Of a stretch of 64,000 nt of DNA, positions 16,532-24,526 are shown one piece after another (the first letter of the stretch is position 1; every line of letters starts with the position of its first letter). The notes under the pieces were generated by a model. The model had not been told where the DNA came from. It saw only the letters and a program-made list of their open reading frames with translations, and ran no database searches. Made by a program: the position numbers and the translations under genes. Source of the DNA: Rhizobium sp. SSA_523 (GTDB taxonomy: Bacteria; Pseudomonadota; Alphaproteobacteria; Rhizobiales; Rhizobiaceae); assembly GCF_030435705.1 (NCBI RefSeq), contig NZ_CP129380.1:1-64000 (forward strand), given 5' to 3'.

Positions 16532-18064
16532 TCAAACCAGTGTCACGGTCGCCGAGAACTGCGTACCGGCCTGAGACTGAAATTTATAGGTCCCATCTAG
16601 TTGGCGAACTGATCCGTCTATCAGACGCGTGCCCGTTCCAGACGAAACCGCGCTGGCGTCGAAGCCCACACCCTCGTCACTTATGGTCAGGAGACTTTTT
16701 CCAGGTTCCTCTGATGGGGTTAGAGCGACCAACAAACGACCCTCATCACTCTCAGGGTAGGCGTACTTGATCGCATTCGTCACAACTTCGTTCACCAGCA
16801 AGGCCAGTGCTGTCGCCTTGTCTGCTGAAACTGGCGCAGACTGCAGTTCAAAATCGACATGAAACTTTGCATCATGGGCCGAAATCGCGCTGCAGACCAC
16901 AGCGCGGATGAGCTCTGCGGCATCGATCTCAGCATATGCGTCGTGCTTGTAGATCTGCTCGTGAACCGCGATCATCGACTTGATCCGGCTGCTGAGCGCT
17001 TCAAACCCTTCTGATCCCCGCATTTGGAGTCGGACCAGTGACATCACGGATTGCAGGTTGTTCTTCACTCGGTGATGGATTTCGCGCAGAAGCATCTCGT
17101 TAGTTTCGAGCGCTTCGGCGAGTTCCGCCGATTGCAGTTCTTGAGCCCTCAGGAGGTGCAGGATCCACCACCCAGCAATGGCAGCACCGCCGATGATTAT
17201 GAACGCGACTACACCGAGCATCAGCAGCGTCTGCCGGAACGGTTGAATGAGGAACTCGTAGTCTGCTGCGGCTACGGCTATGAAGGGAGTCCCTTCCACC
17301 CGACGATAGGCGACTACGCGCCTCACTCCGTCCATTGGTGACGTCTCTGCACGATACGTCCCTGCCGGCGCTTCCTTCAGATACTTTGTGAAGAGGATGT
17401 AGCCGGACATGTCCAAAGTCGTTGCGGGCAGAGGGTAGCGCGCCACCAGCATGCCGTCATCGCGAACAAAACTGATGGCATAGTCGCCGCCGAGATCCAC
17501 TGTTTCCCATATTGGCCGCGTGATGCTCGCAGGAACGGACACCATGATGGCGCCCATGAATCTACCTTCTCGCACGATGCGTCGACTGAATACAAAAATT
17601 TGGTCGCCGTTGAGACGGCTGATGAGGAGGGAGGAAACATACTCTGTCTGTCCATCCCTGACGGCTGTGAAGTAGTCCCGATCCGTGATGTCGAAGGGCT
17701 TGATCTCGGGGTCGGTCGAATAAAGCGTTCGGCCTTCAGCATCGACAACATAGGCCTGAACGCCGCTCGGCAATCCTTGGCTCGCCACGTCCATATCACG
17801 GATATTGCCGTCGAACCTCAGATCCGTTAGGCGAAGTGCATCGTCAATCCGGCGAGCCGTCTGCGTACCCATCTGATGGATCCAAGACACATGGCTTGCG
17901 ACGATTTTTACAGATGCAACGGCGCGCTCTTCGGCCCGGTTGATCGTTGCAAAATAGGATTGTGCGGCCCATGTACCGAGTATGGACAATAGCGCGACCA
18001 GAGCCGCCGCGGTGGCAACCGCTGCGACCTTCGACACAGATCGGGTAGATTCGCCTGTTGTCAC
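16532..18064 (-). CDS. Sensor histidine kinase, HWE/HisKA_2 type with Cache sensor
   Basis: A 510-residue membrane kinase. Transmembrane helix one is at about residues 15-35, followed by a periplasmic double-Cache (PDC) sensor to about residue 275, and a second helix (LMLGVVAFIIIGGAAIAGWWI). The phosphoacceptor motif REIHHRVKNNLQSVMSL near residue 330 is the HisKA_2 form of alphaproteobacterial stress kinases. The ATPase domain follows, with NEVVTNAIKYAYP and DEGVGFD. The start is a GTG with GGAGG 7 bases upstream. Such kinases commonly phosphorylate single-domain or PhyR-type response regulators, but none is encoded here. A small ORF lies 87 bases upstream on the same strand. Confidence 0.9.
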   Translation of the reverse strand: MTTGESTRSVSKVAAVATAAALVALLSILGTWAAQSYFATINRAEERAVASVKIVASHVSWIHQMGTQTARRIDDALRLTDLRFDGNIRDMDVASQGLPSGVQAYVVDAEGRTLYSTDPEIKPFDITDRDYFTAVRDGQTEYVSSLLISRLNGDQIFVFSRRIVREGRFMGAIMVSVPASITRPIWETVDLGGDYAISFVRDDGMLVARYPLPATTLDMSGYILFTKYLKEAPAGTYRAETSPMDGVRRVVAYRRVEGTPFIAVAAADYEFLIQPFRQTLLMLGVVAFIIIGGAAIAGWWILHLLRAQELQSAELAEALETNEMLLREIHHRVKNNLQSVMSLVRLQMRGSEGFEALSSRIKSMIAVHEQIYKHDAYAEIDAAELIRAVVCSAISAHDAKFHVDFELQSAPVSADKATALALLVNEVVTNAIKYAYPESDEGRLLVALTPSEEPGKSLLTISDEGVGFDASAVSSGTGTRLIDGSVRQLDGTYKFQSQAGTQFSATVTLV

Positions 18065-18151
18065 CTCCCATCCTCCCGATGTGGTCCGGTTGATGAATTC
18101 TGAACACAGCTAACGAGACGGAACATAAAGATCAACGGAAATCCAGACAGC

Positions 18152-18463
18152 TCAGTCGGAGAGCGAGACCGGTGTGTTGTCAATCCAGTTATAGGCCGCC
18201 TGGACCAGGTCGAGGTCGGATGCGTAACTGACCGCTGCAGTTGCGACGACCATTTGGGCCACGGCATCTGCCACGTCACGGCGGTTGCGATCATCGGCCT
18301 TGAGAACAATTTCCTTTAGATCGTCTGCATCTCCTCCTGCGGCGTAGAACAGGCCGATTGCTGCCGTCATAAGCCTCTCCCGCTTGTCCGGGGTGAGGGC
18401 CACCTCCCGCAAAGGGTCCAGCGCTCCCAAGCGTTCTACGATGCGGTTTTGCAATTCACTCAT
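18152..18463 (-). CDS. Small helical hypothetical protein
   Basis: A 103-residue, predicted mostly alpha-helical soluble protein (KRERLMTAAIGLFYAAGGDADDL, VAQMVVATAAVSYASDLDLVQAAYNWID). I do not recognise a family. The ATG follows GGGAG closely, and the frame is well separated from its neighbours, so it is likely real. It lies between a tyrosine recombinase (22-base gap upstream) and the histidine kinase (87 bases downstream), all on the same strand, so it may share a transcript with either. Confidence 0.6.
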   Translation of the reverse strand: MSELQNRIVERLGALDPLREVALTPDKRERLMTAAIGLFYAAGGDADDLKEIVLKADDRNRRDVADAVAQMVVATAAVSYASDLDLVQAAYNWIDNTPVSLSD

Positions 18464-18485
18464 CTATGCTCCCTCATCCACATGG

Positions 18486-19649
18486 CTAATCCATCAACCG
18501 AGCAGCGCGGCCGCTGCGCCGTTGGGCACTGTTGTAGTATCGCGATGCCTGCTGAACGGATCGATGCCTTGACTGCTCCATCGCTTCGGGCAAAGGAATC
18601 CCACGATTGGCGGCTTCTGTCAGGTAGCCGGATCGCAGCCCGTGAGCCGAAAACTCCGCCGGATCGAGGCCAGCTAGGTCAGCGCGATGCTTGACGATGT
18701 CATTGATTGCCTTCGGGTCCAGCGATCGCCGCGAAACATTGCCCCACCGATCAATCGCCCTGAAGACACTGCCCTTGTCGATTTTTGCAGCCGCAAGCCA
18801 TGCGTTCAGCGCATCGACCGGTCGACCGCTGATGTAGACCACTTCATCACCGTCGGCGCCGCTGGTCTTCGTGCGACCGAGATGAATAGAACGAGAGAGC
18901 AGGGGAGGGGCCTCGTCAATCTGGACCGGCTCTTCCGGCTGCAGCTGCTCTATCTTGAGGCCCGCGATTTCGCTGCGCCGCCGGCCGCCCGAGGCAAAGG
19001 CAACCATCAGGATTGCCTTATCCCGGACATCGCGCAGGCTGTCGGTCCGGCAGGTACCAATCAGCTTCTGCAGGACATCGCCTGTCACGGACTTCGCGCT
19101 TTTGCGCTTCCTCGGTCGCGGCGTCGCACGCACCGCAAGCCGGATGGCGGATTTAAGGGCAGGGGAGGTGAATGAACCCTGCAGCCCACGCCATTTGGTC
19201 AGCGTCGACCAGGTGGCAAGGCGCCGGCGTACGGTGTCAGGCGCATGGGGACCAGATGATCGAAGAAAGCCCTGGAGACGAAGCTTGTTCTCCACGTCCG
19301 GCGGCATGCCGTGGTCCGGATCTGTCAGGCGTTTCTGAGGATCCCACAGGTGATGGGCGACAAACTTTAGCAGAAGTGCTTCTGGCGCAGGCCAGGGAGG
19401 AGATCGACCGATGGCTGCCAGCGACCAGGCCTGAAGATAGGCCAGATCGGAGGTCAATGCGCGAAGCGTATTAGCACCCATGCCTTCGTTGACGAGATGC
19501 CGCAGCGTCTCGATATCTTGATCCGTCAGCAGCTCGGCGAGTTCGTCACGCCGCTCCATCGGCAAGACGGACGCGATGGTATCGAGCTCTTCCACGCGGC
19601 GCGCGAGTGTGTCGCTGCTGGAAAGGGCGTTTGGAGCTTTCCTCGTCAT
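18486..19649 (-). CDS. Tyrosine recombinase (phage-type integrase family)
   Basis: A 387-residue site-specific recombinase. The N-terminal core-binding domain spans about residues 35-165. The catalytic domain contains GGRRRSEIAGL (first Arg), HGLRSG (His336, Arg339), SRHRSV (His362) and ASRYYN (nucleophilic Tyr371 or Tyr372). All expected catalytic positions are present. It resembles stand-alone XerC/D-like integrases of rhizobial and sphingomonad plasmids. It diverges from the toxin-antitoxin pair at 19.7 kb. No att site could be assigned. Confidence 0.9.
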   Translation of the reverse strand: MTRKAPNALSSSDTLARRVEELDTIASVLPMERRDELAELLTDQDIETLRHLVNEGMGANTLRALTSDLAYLQAWSLAAIGRSPPWPAPEALLLKFVAHHLWDPQKRLTDPDHGMPPDVENKLRLQGFLRSSGPHAPDTVRRRLATWSTLTKWRGLQGSFTSPALKSAIRLAVRATPRPRKRKSAKSVTGDVLQKLIGTCRTDSLRDVRDKAILMVAFASGGRRRSEIAGLKIEQLQPEEPVQIDEAPPLLSRSIHLGRTKTSGADGDEVVYISGRPVDALNAWLAAAKIDKGSVFRAIDRWGNVSRRSLDPKAINDIVKHRADLAGLDPAEFSAHGLRSGYLTEAANRGIPLPEAMEQSRHRSVQQASRYYNSAQRRSGRAARLMD

Positions 19650-19683
19650 CTTGTACTTTCAGATTCTTTGGAGCGTTTGCAAA

Positions 19684-19713
19684 TGTTCCGGAAAGCCCGT
19701 ATATTCCGGAACA
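19684..19713. promoter_or_regulatory. Operator of the Phd-type antitoxin
   Basis: TGTTCCGGAA (19684-19693) and TTCCGGAACA (19704-19713) are perfect 10-base arms with a 10-base spacer. Each arm contains the self-palindromic octamer TTCCGGAA, so the site can be read as two dimer-binding boxes 20 bases apart. It ends 3 bases before the AAGGAG of the antitoxin gene and fits Phd/YefM autoregulation. Confidence 0.7.
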
Positions 19714-19725
19714 AGGAGATCTGCC

Positions 19726-20004
19726 ATGACGTCGATTGTGACAGCAGCTGCGGTTTCGAAGAATTTCGGCGCCTACCAGGACGTGGCCGTGCGAGAGCCG
19801 GTGATCATCACCAAGAACGGCCGGCCGCGCACAGTGCTCATGGCCTATGAAGATTACCTTCGCCTCGCCAAGCGGGACCGTAGGGTCGATCTGACGGCTG
19901 CGATCAGTGACGACGAGCTTTCCGCGATCGAGGCTTCGACGATGGAGCCTGCCCTGGATCATCTCAATGCCGAACTGCTGATGGACAAGAATGCTGCCGA
20001 CTGA
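19726..20004 (+). CDS. Phd/YefM-family antitoxin
   Basis: A 92-residue antitoxin. The N-terminal DNA-binding domain has AAVSKNFGAYQDVAVREP, VIITKNGRPRTVLMAYEDYLRL, the diagnostic Phd/YefM pattern. The acidic C-terminal tail should wrap around the toxin. The ATG at 19726 follows AAGGAG, just past a large palindrome. Its stop overlaps the start of the adjacent PemK-like toxin frame (ATG at 19991), the usual coupling. Since the toxin frame is interrupted, this may be an orphan antitoxin that could still neutralise related toxins. Confidence 0.88.
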   Translation: MTSIVTAAAVSKNFGAYQDVAVREPVIITKNGRPRTVLMAYEDYLRLAKRDRRVDLTAAISDDELSAIEASTMEPALDHLNAELLMDKNAAD

Positions 20005-20422
20005 ACCCAAGGTCGGCTAGGTCTTTCGCTATTCCTATCTCTGGCACTGGCAGCATCTGGACGGACGAGAGGAGGGGGACAAGGATCGCCCGGCTCTCGT
20101 GCTGGCCATTGTTGCGATGCTTGAGGACGGGACACCTGCGGTTCGTGTCCTGCCGATCACCCATTCCCCGCCGTCCGATCCCAGCGAAGCAATCGAAATC
20201 CCGCCGGCCACCAAGCGCCGCCTGGGTCTCGATGACGAGCGGTCGTGGATCGTGCTTACCGAAAGCAATCGTTTCGTCTGGCCGGGGCCCGACGTTCGGC
20301 CTGTCGATAGCGAGAGCGGGTATCACGGGCCGCTACCTCCGGCACTCTTTGAAGAGGTGAAGCGCCGGTTCGTTGAGCTCGCGAGAAGCCAGCGGCACAA
20401 GGCGACCATTCGCAGCGACTGA
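19991..20422 (+). pseudogene. PemK-like toxin interrupted by an early amber codon
   Basis: Starting from the ATG at 19991, the frame reads MLPTEPKVG, then TAG (20018-20020), then VFRYSYLWHWQHLDGREEGDKDRPALVLAIV and on to 20422. The downstream part matches the alphaproteobacterial family annotated as PemK-like growth inhibitor or plasmid-maintenance toxin (APITHSPP-type segment VLPITHSPPSDPSEAIEIPP, then LDDERSWIVLTESNRFVWPGPDV). In relatives the amber position is usually Gln or Leu before V-x-RYSYLW, so a single CAG-to-TAG change would explain it. A GTG at 20099 could start a shorter protein without the conserved N terminus. The gene is probably inactivated or depends on suppression. Confidence 0.78.
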
Positions 20423-20482
20423 GCTGCTCTTCATCCTGTTGTTCGTCATCAAGATCTACGCTTCCCGCTGTGATGTTCGCCG

Positions 20483-20550
20483 TGATTTGGCACGACTTTA
20501 AGCCTTCAACGGTGCCAAATCAATCACCTCCGATAAGGGTTACTTATCGG
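20483..20550. repeat. Two tandem inverted repeats upstream of the RHE_PE00001 gene
   Basis: TGATTTGGCAC (20483-20493) and GTGCCAAATCA (20512-20522) are perfect 11-base arms with an 18-base spacer. A second perfect dyad follows: CCGATAAG (20530-20537) and CTTATCGG (20543-20550) with a 5-base loop. They end 90 bases before the next gene. They could be a bidirectional terminator for the toxin locus, operators, or recombination half-sites. The first arm contains TGGCAC, but the spacing does not fit a sigma-54 promoter. Confidence 0.55.
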
Positions 20551-20639
20551 GGGTCAGCGATCCCGGACACATTAATGAGGACTACGGAACCGTATTGGGA
20601 ATATAGCTTTCTATTAACGAATCATTTACGATAAATTCA

Positions 20640-21770
20640 ATGTCTTACGATCTCGCCAAATTGCCCATCCAGAGCCTGCTGCGGCCAATCTCCGACGCCG
20701 CCGTCGCGCTTGCCCGCCTCGATGAGCGCATCGTGCGTTCTGCCGTGGGCGAGGGCTTTCTCGAGCGCGCGCATTTCCTCGATGCGCACGCCTCGCTCTG
20801 GGTCGATGGCGAACTCGTCCATCTCGAGGACCTCGTCCTGCATGATGCGCTTCGCGACATCCGTGCCCCCACCCACGAACTCACCATCGCCCGCGACATC
20901 CTGAAAACCCGCCGTCGCATCGCCGCCCATCCTCCTGGTTGGGCGCTCTCAAGCCCCGGCCTCGCTTCGCTGCGCGGGCGGGCGCGGCCCGCTGCATTAT
21001 TGGGTGGCGACGGGGAGGGCGTGCCGGATGGGAGTGTTGAAGTGCTGGACGCTGCTGGGGTAGGGGAGCCGGAGAACCCCGACAGTGACGGTCTGGGCGA
21101 TGCGTTTGCCGCGATCGATGCGGTGCTCGCGCGGTCCGAGGTCGCGATCGAACAGGCGAGGAAGCCGGGGCGGGCCAAAAGCGCTCCGGAGAAGGATCCG
21201 TTCGTCTACGATCTCGACTGGGATGAAGACGAGCGGCTGGCGGAGTGGCAGGCCGTGTTGGCGCGCGCCCAGGATCTGCCGCCGGTGCTTCAGGCCATTG
21301 TGGCGCTCGACGCCTGGAATGAGATTGCCGTGCTCCAGCACGCGCCCTGGCTCGGCCGGCTGCTGGCCGCCTCGGCCCTGCGCGAGGGCGGCGTTACCAC
21401 CGGCACCCATCTCGCGGCGATCAATGTTGGGCTCAAAGCGATCCCTGTCGATCGGCGCCGGCATCGAGATCGGGAGACGCGGTTGCTGGCAATAGCAAGG
21501 GCGCTGACGATTGCCGCGGAAACGGGGCTGAAGGAACACGACCGGCTGGTGCTGGCGCGGCAGATGATGATGCGCAAACTGGAGGGGCGGCGGACGTCGT
21601 CCAGGCTGCCTGAGTTGGTCGACCTGGTCATGGCGCGGCCGCTGATCTCGGCCGGCATGGTGTCGAAGACGCTCGAGGTGACGCCGCAAGGCGCGCGGCG
21701 GATCGTGTTGGAACTGGGCTTGAGGGAGATGACGGGGAGGGGGAGGTTTCGGGCATGGGGAATTATCTAA
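20640..21770 (+). CDS. RHE_PE00001-family protein (DUF1612, helix-turn-helix)
   Basis: A 376-residue protein of a family common on rhizobial plasmids and symbiotic islands. The N-terminal segment has [44 protein letters not shown], a Fic-like adaptor region typical of the family. The middle is DUF1612. The C terminus is a helix-turn-helix ([40 protein letters not shown]) like those that let Fic-type proteins bind DNA. The function is unknown. Two strong inverted repeats lie just upstream, and it sits next to a toxin-antitoxin locus and an integrase. Confidence 0.85.
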   Translation: MSYDLAKLPIQSLLRPISDAAVALARLDERIVRSAVGEGFLERAHFLDAHASLWVDGELVHLEDLVLHDALRDIRAPTHELTIARDILKTRRRIAAHPPGWALSSPGLASLRGRARPAALLGGDGEGVPDGSVEVLDAAGVGEPENPDSDGLGDAFAAIDAVLARSEVAIEQARKPGRAKSAPEKDPFVYDLDWDEDERLAEWQAVLARAQDLPPVLQAIVALDAWNEIAVLQHAPWLGRLLAASALREGGVTTGTHLAAINVGLKAIPVDRRRHRDRETRLLAIARALTIAAETGLKEHDRLVLARQMMMRKLEGRRTSSRLPELVDLVMARPLISAGMVSKTLEVTPQGARRIVLELGLREMTGRGRFRAWGII

Positions 21771-22157
21771 GCACGAACGTGCCCGTTTCGCTTATCATTA
21801 CCACCATCAACGATCTCATCGTGGGCCGGAGATGCCGTTCGTGCTGCCCGAACGTAAACATCCTGCAAAGCCTGATGTTCGGACACGTCGCTGCAGCGGT
21901 CAAATCCAAAGTCATTAGTTCCGCGACGCCTCCGGCGCAGGGCCGAACCAGAGGTGATCTCTTGAGGATCATAAGGCCGTCTGTTCGGTTGTGCTGGCAC
22001 ACGCCGGAGGGGTGGATCTCAGCATCGCGGCCCCTGCAGTGGAGCATGTGTTCACCATGCACTTCACCGGGAAGCGTGACGTCGCCAGAGCCGGACAAGC
22101 GCGCATTATCGTGGTCGCGACCAATGACCGATATCTGGAGTGCCAGATCACCTCGGG
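21771..22157. other. Interval with a possible gene remnant
   Basis: No complete gene is supported here. One plus-strand frame without a clear start, about 21959-22161, reads EDHKAVCSVVLAHAGG, then VDLSIAAPAVEHVFTMHF, then RIIVVATNDRYLECQITSG and stops. It looks more protein-like than the other frames and may be the 3' end of a degraded gene. I do not recognise it. Confidence 0.25.
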
Positions 22158-22547
22158 CTAAAGCGCAAGATCGATTCCCGTCAGCCCCTCAACCTTCTTC
22201 TGCAAGAACCCCTTGGCCAAAGCTTTGACAAGGTCGAAGGTAAATCCGCCTGCGGCGCTCACGCCTTCCTTGGTTCTGCGCCAGATCTCCTCATCGCGGA
22301 CGCTATCGAGGAAGTCATGACCCGCCCAGGTCATGCCTTCCATCATGAATTCCCCTGTTGCCGTAACCCGCCCTTTAACGAATCGGGCGTCCACGAGCAG
22401 GCCAAGATTGTAAAGGATGGCCAGAGTGTCGACACCCTCGATCGCCAGCTCTTCGTCGCCATAGCCGAAGCTCAACGTACCGACACCCTTGTAACGGCTC
22501 TCCAGTTTCAGAAGCAGGACACGGATAACGTCCATATCTCGCGTCAT
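22158..22547 (-). CDS. DUF2513 domain protein
   Basis: A 129-residue protein beginning MTRDMDVIRVLLLKLES, followed by a winged-helix-like stretch (YNLGLLVDARFVKGRVTATGEFMMEGMTWAGHDFLDSVRDEEIW). The phrase LTWxGHDFLDxxRDxxxW is the hallmark of DUF2513, a small family found in phages, plasmids and defence regions. The ATG at 22547 has AAGGAGG about 6 bases upstream, better than the GTG-type codon at 22607. The function is unknown; a phage-derived regulator or defence-linked adaptor is possible. It lies at the edge of the defence island. Confidence 0.75.
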   Translation of the reverse strand: MTRDMDVIRVLLLKLESRYKGVGTLSFGYGDEELAIEGVDTLAILYNLGLLVDARFVKGRVTATGEFMMEGMTWAGHDFLDSVRDEEIWRRTKEGVSAAGGFTFDLVKALAKGFLQKKVEGLTGIDLAL

Positions 22548-22728
22548 ACCACCCTCCTTATGAATAGGATGCCACCAGCTCAATGTGGCGGACGGTCTGG
22601 GTGGCAATCGCCGACCAGATGGTAACCAGCATCAAGACAAGATGTTCGCGCGCATCCAGTGAACTGAGCCTGCGAGGAGGATTACCCATCTTCTTGTCCG
22701 TGAATGCCAAGGACTGTTGCGCAACGTC

Positions 22729-23109
22729 TTAGTGTCGCCCCATCGCCGTCTTGAGGTCGGATATTTGCTGGGTCCCTACGTCGGCGTCGAGGTTATGGGC
22801 AAAGCTGTTGCGCAGTTTCCCGACGCACGACAGCATCGGGCGATAACTGGGATCCAATCCCAAAGCCGTCGCAAGAATGACCTTCCCGTTGTAATCGAGG
22901 TTGAGTCCCTTGAGGGCACGGGCATCCGCTACAGCAGCATCCAAGAGGTCGTTTAACTGATGTTCGATGTAGATGTGAGCACGGATCACAACCCCCATCA
23001 AATCCTCGCCCTGAAGCACCTTCAGGTAGGCGTCACGCTTGGCGAGCAGATCCGGAGAAAGACTGGATTCAACCGTTTCGTGAGGTTTGGGCTGCGGCAT
23101 TTTCGGCAT
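22729..23109 (-). CDS. HEPN/MltR-like small helical protein
   Basis: A 126-residue all-helical protein. The central helix MGVVIRAHIYIEHQLNDLLDAAV and the later GKLRNSFAHNLD give an R-x4-H motif (RNSFAH), the catalytic signature of HEPN RNases. The same layout also occurs in MltR and DUF4145-type proteins, where no RNase activity is known. The ATG at 23109 has GGAAG upstream; a GTG at 23124 is the alternative. It ends a same-strand pair with the gene at 23181-24353 (71-base gap). A toxin or defence role is possible but not shown. Confidence 0.6.
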   Translation of the reverse strand: MPKMPQPKPHETVESSLSPDLLAKRDAYLKVLQGEDLMGVVIRAHIYIEHQLNDLLDAAVADARALKGLNLDYNGKVILATALGLDPSYRPMLSCVGKLRNSFAHNLDADVGTQQISDLKTAMGRH

Positions 23110-23180
23110 GTCAGACTTCCGCACGGTTGGTTAGCAAATGATGGACGCAAAACGTTTGGTCGGTGCCGCAAGTGCAGCCA

Positions 23181-24353
23181 TCACAGCGACCATTCATTGG
23201 TGCGGCCAATTTTCAGGAACAGTGCCGCCACGCCGCCAGCGCGCGGATCACCCACCCGCAGGTGCTCGTCAACCCACGCCAGCCAGTCTGATACAGGCCG
23301 CCCCTCCACAACCTCGTCAGGATCGAAGGGCATGGTCCTGAGCATGTCGGCGAACCGTTTCGCGTCCTCGATGCGACGCACGGTTTCCGCCATGTCCATG
23401 AAGGTCTGCCAGCGCTTCGCATCCGCCTTTTGGCGCTGCCGCTCTTCAAAGCGTTGGTGTTCAGCGATCATGCGCTGGCGGGCTTCTTCCTGCTCCTGGC
23501 GCTTGCGCTCTTGCAGGAGCGGCGCGATCGTCAGGAACGAGATCAGGATCTCCTGCAGCATACCTTCCATGGCACCCGGCTCAGGTTCAAGCCGTTCCGA
23601 CTTGAATCCGGTCGGAAGCCATGACTTGAACGCGAAGACCAGCAAGCCTGTCGGCTCAAGTTCCTGACGCCAGCCTCGCTCGCCTGGTGAGCGGTATCGC
23701 ATCTCGTCTTGGGTCAGTGGGCGCCTGACCTGTTTCAGCTTTTCGCGAAGCTGAAACTCGATGGTGATGTCACCGAACGTGACCTCAAGCTCCCGACGCT
23801 GGTTTTCTTGAACCTTGCCGCCATGGCGCTCCAAAGCTTTTATCAGTGCATCACATAAACGGTGAATGCGTCTCTCGGCAGGGGTCCATTCGCCTGGGTC
23901 CATGATCGCGCGCAGCCGGGGTTCCGGCTGACGTTTCGCCGTTCTTCGCCGTTCCTCGCGGTCATCCAGCCATTTCTGAACTAACTTGTGCGGACGCAAC
24001 AGGCGGTCACTCACGACCACGGTATCTTTGGTGGCTGTGAGCTTGGCGATTTTCTGCTCAACCTCGGGCGGCAGCACAGGTGGAGGAGCGGGCGGAGGAG
24101 GACGCCAGATGACCGTAGAGGTCGGGGCGCCGTCCTTCTGCTTCGGAAGCCGGAGCGTCACCACGGGTTTCCCTGCGGCTTTCTTAGCCCAGTAACCGCG
24201 AGGAGGGTAGGGCACGTTCAGCCGATTGCAGACTTTTGCCAGCCCATTGCCGGAGATCCCGTACTCGGCAGCAAGCTTGCTCATGGGAGTTTCCCATACC
24301 TGGCGGTAGAGATCTTCGCGGTTGACGGTTTTCGCTTGATTCAAACCCCTCAC
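23181..24353 (-). CDS. Hypothetical protein with an N-terminal helix-turn-helix
   Basis: A 390-residue protein. The first 65 residues (REDLYRQVWETPMSKLAAEYG, then SGNGLAKVCNRLNVPYPPRGYWAKKAAGKP) form a helix-turn-helix seen at the start of many otherwise diverse bacterial proteins of unknown function. A proline-rich linker follows (PPPPAPPPVLPP), then a mixed domain and a long Glu/Arg/Gln-rich coiled coil at about residues 285-340. The start is a GTG with GGAGAG upstream. It is divergent from the AlbA_2 gene and probably co-transcribed with the HEPN-like gene. No function is assigned. Confidence 0.7.
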   Translation of the reverse strand: MRGLNQAKTVNREDLYRQVWETPMSKLAAEYGISGNGLAKVCNRLNVPYPPRGYWAKKAAGKPVVTLRLPKQKDGAPTSTVIWRPPPPAPPPVLPPEVEQKIAKLTATKDTVVVSDRLLRPHKLVQKWLDDREERRRTAKRQPEPRLRAIMDPGEWTPAERRIHRLCDALIKALERHGGKVQENQRRELEVTFGDITIEFQLREKLKQVRRPLTQDEMRYRSPGERGWRQELEPTGLLVFAFKSWLPTGFKSERLEPEPGAMEGMLQEILISFLTIAPLLQERKRQEQEEARQRMIAEHQRFEERQRQKADAKRWQTFMDMAETVRRIEDAKRFADMLRTMPFDPDEVVEGRPVSDWLAWVDEHLRVGDPRAGGVAALFLKIGRTNEWSL

Positions 24354-24526
24354 GGTAACTCTCCAGGATGGCAGTCGTCGGGTCGGATGAAAGTGAAGAT
24401 TGGCGGCTAAACCACAGCTTTTTCAGGTGTAGAGTATCTGAGAACCAATTGGCAACCGAGACAACGCGTTCATTGGCGTGATAATCTTCTTCAACTAAAG
24501 ATGGAACGAGACTGTAGCGCATAAAC

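Noticed and set aside
20485..20500. Sigma-54 promoter suggested by TTTGGCACG
   Set aside because: The required TTGC element at the -12 spacing is absent; the sequence is better explained as one arm of an inverted repeat.
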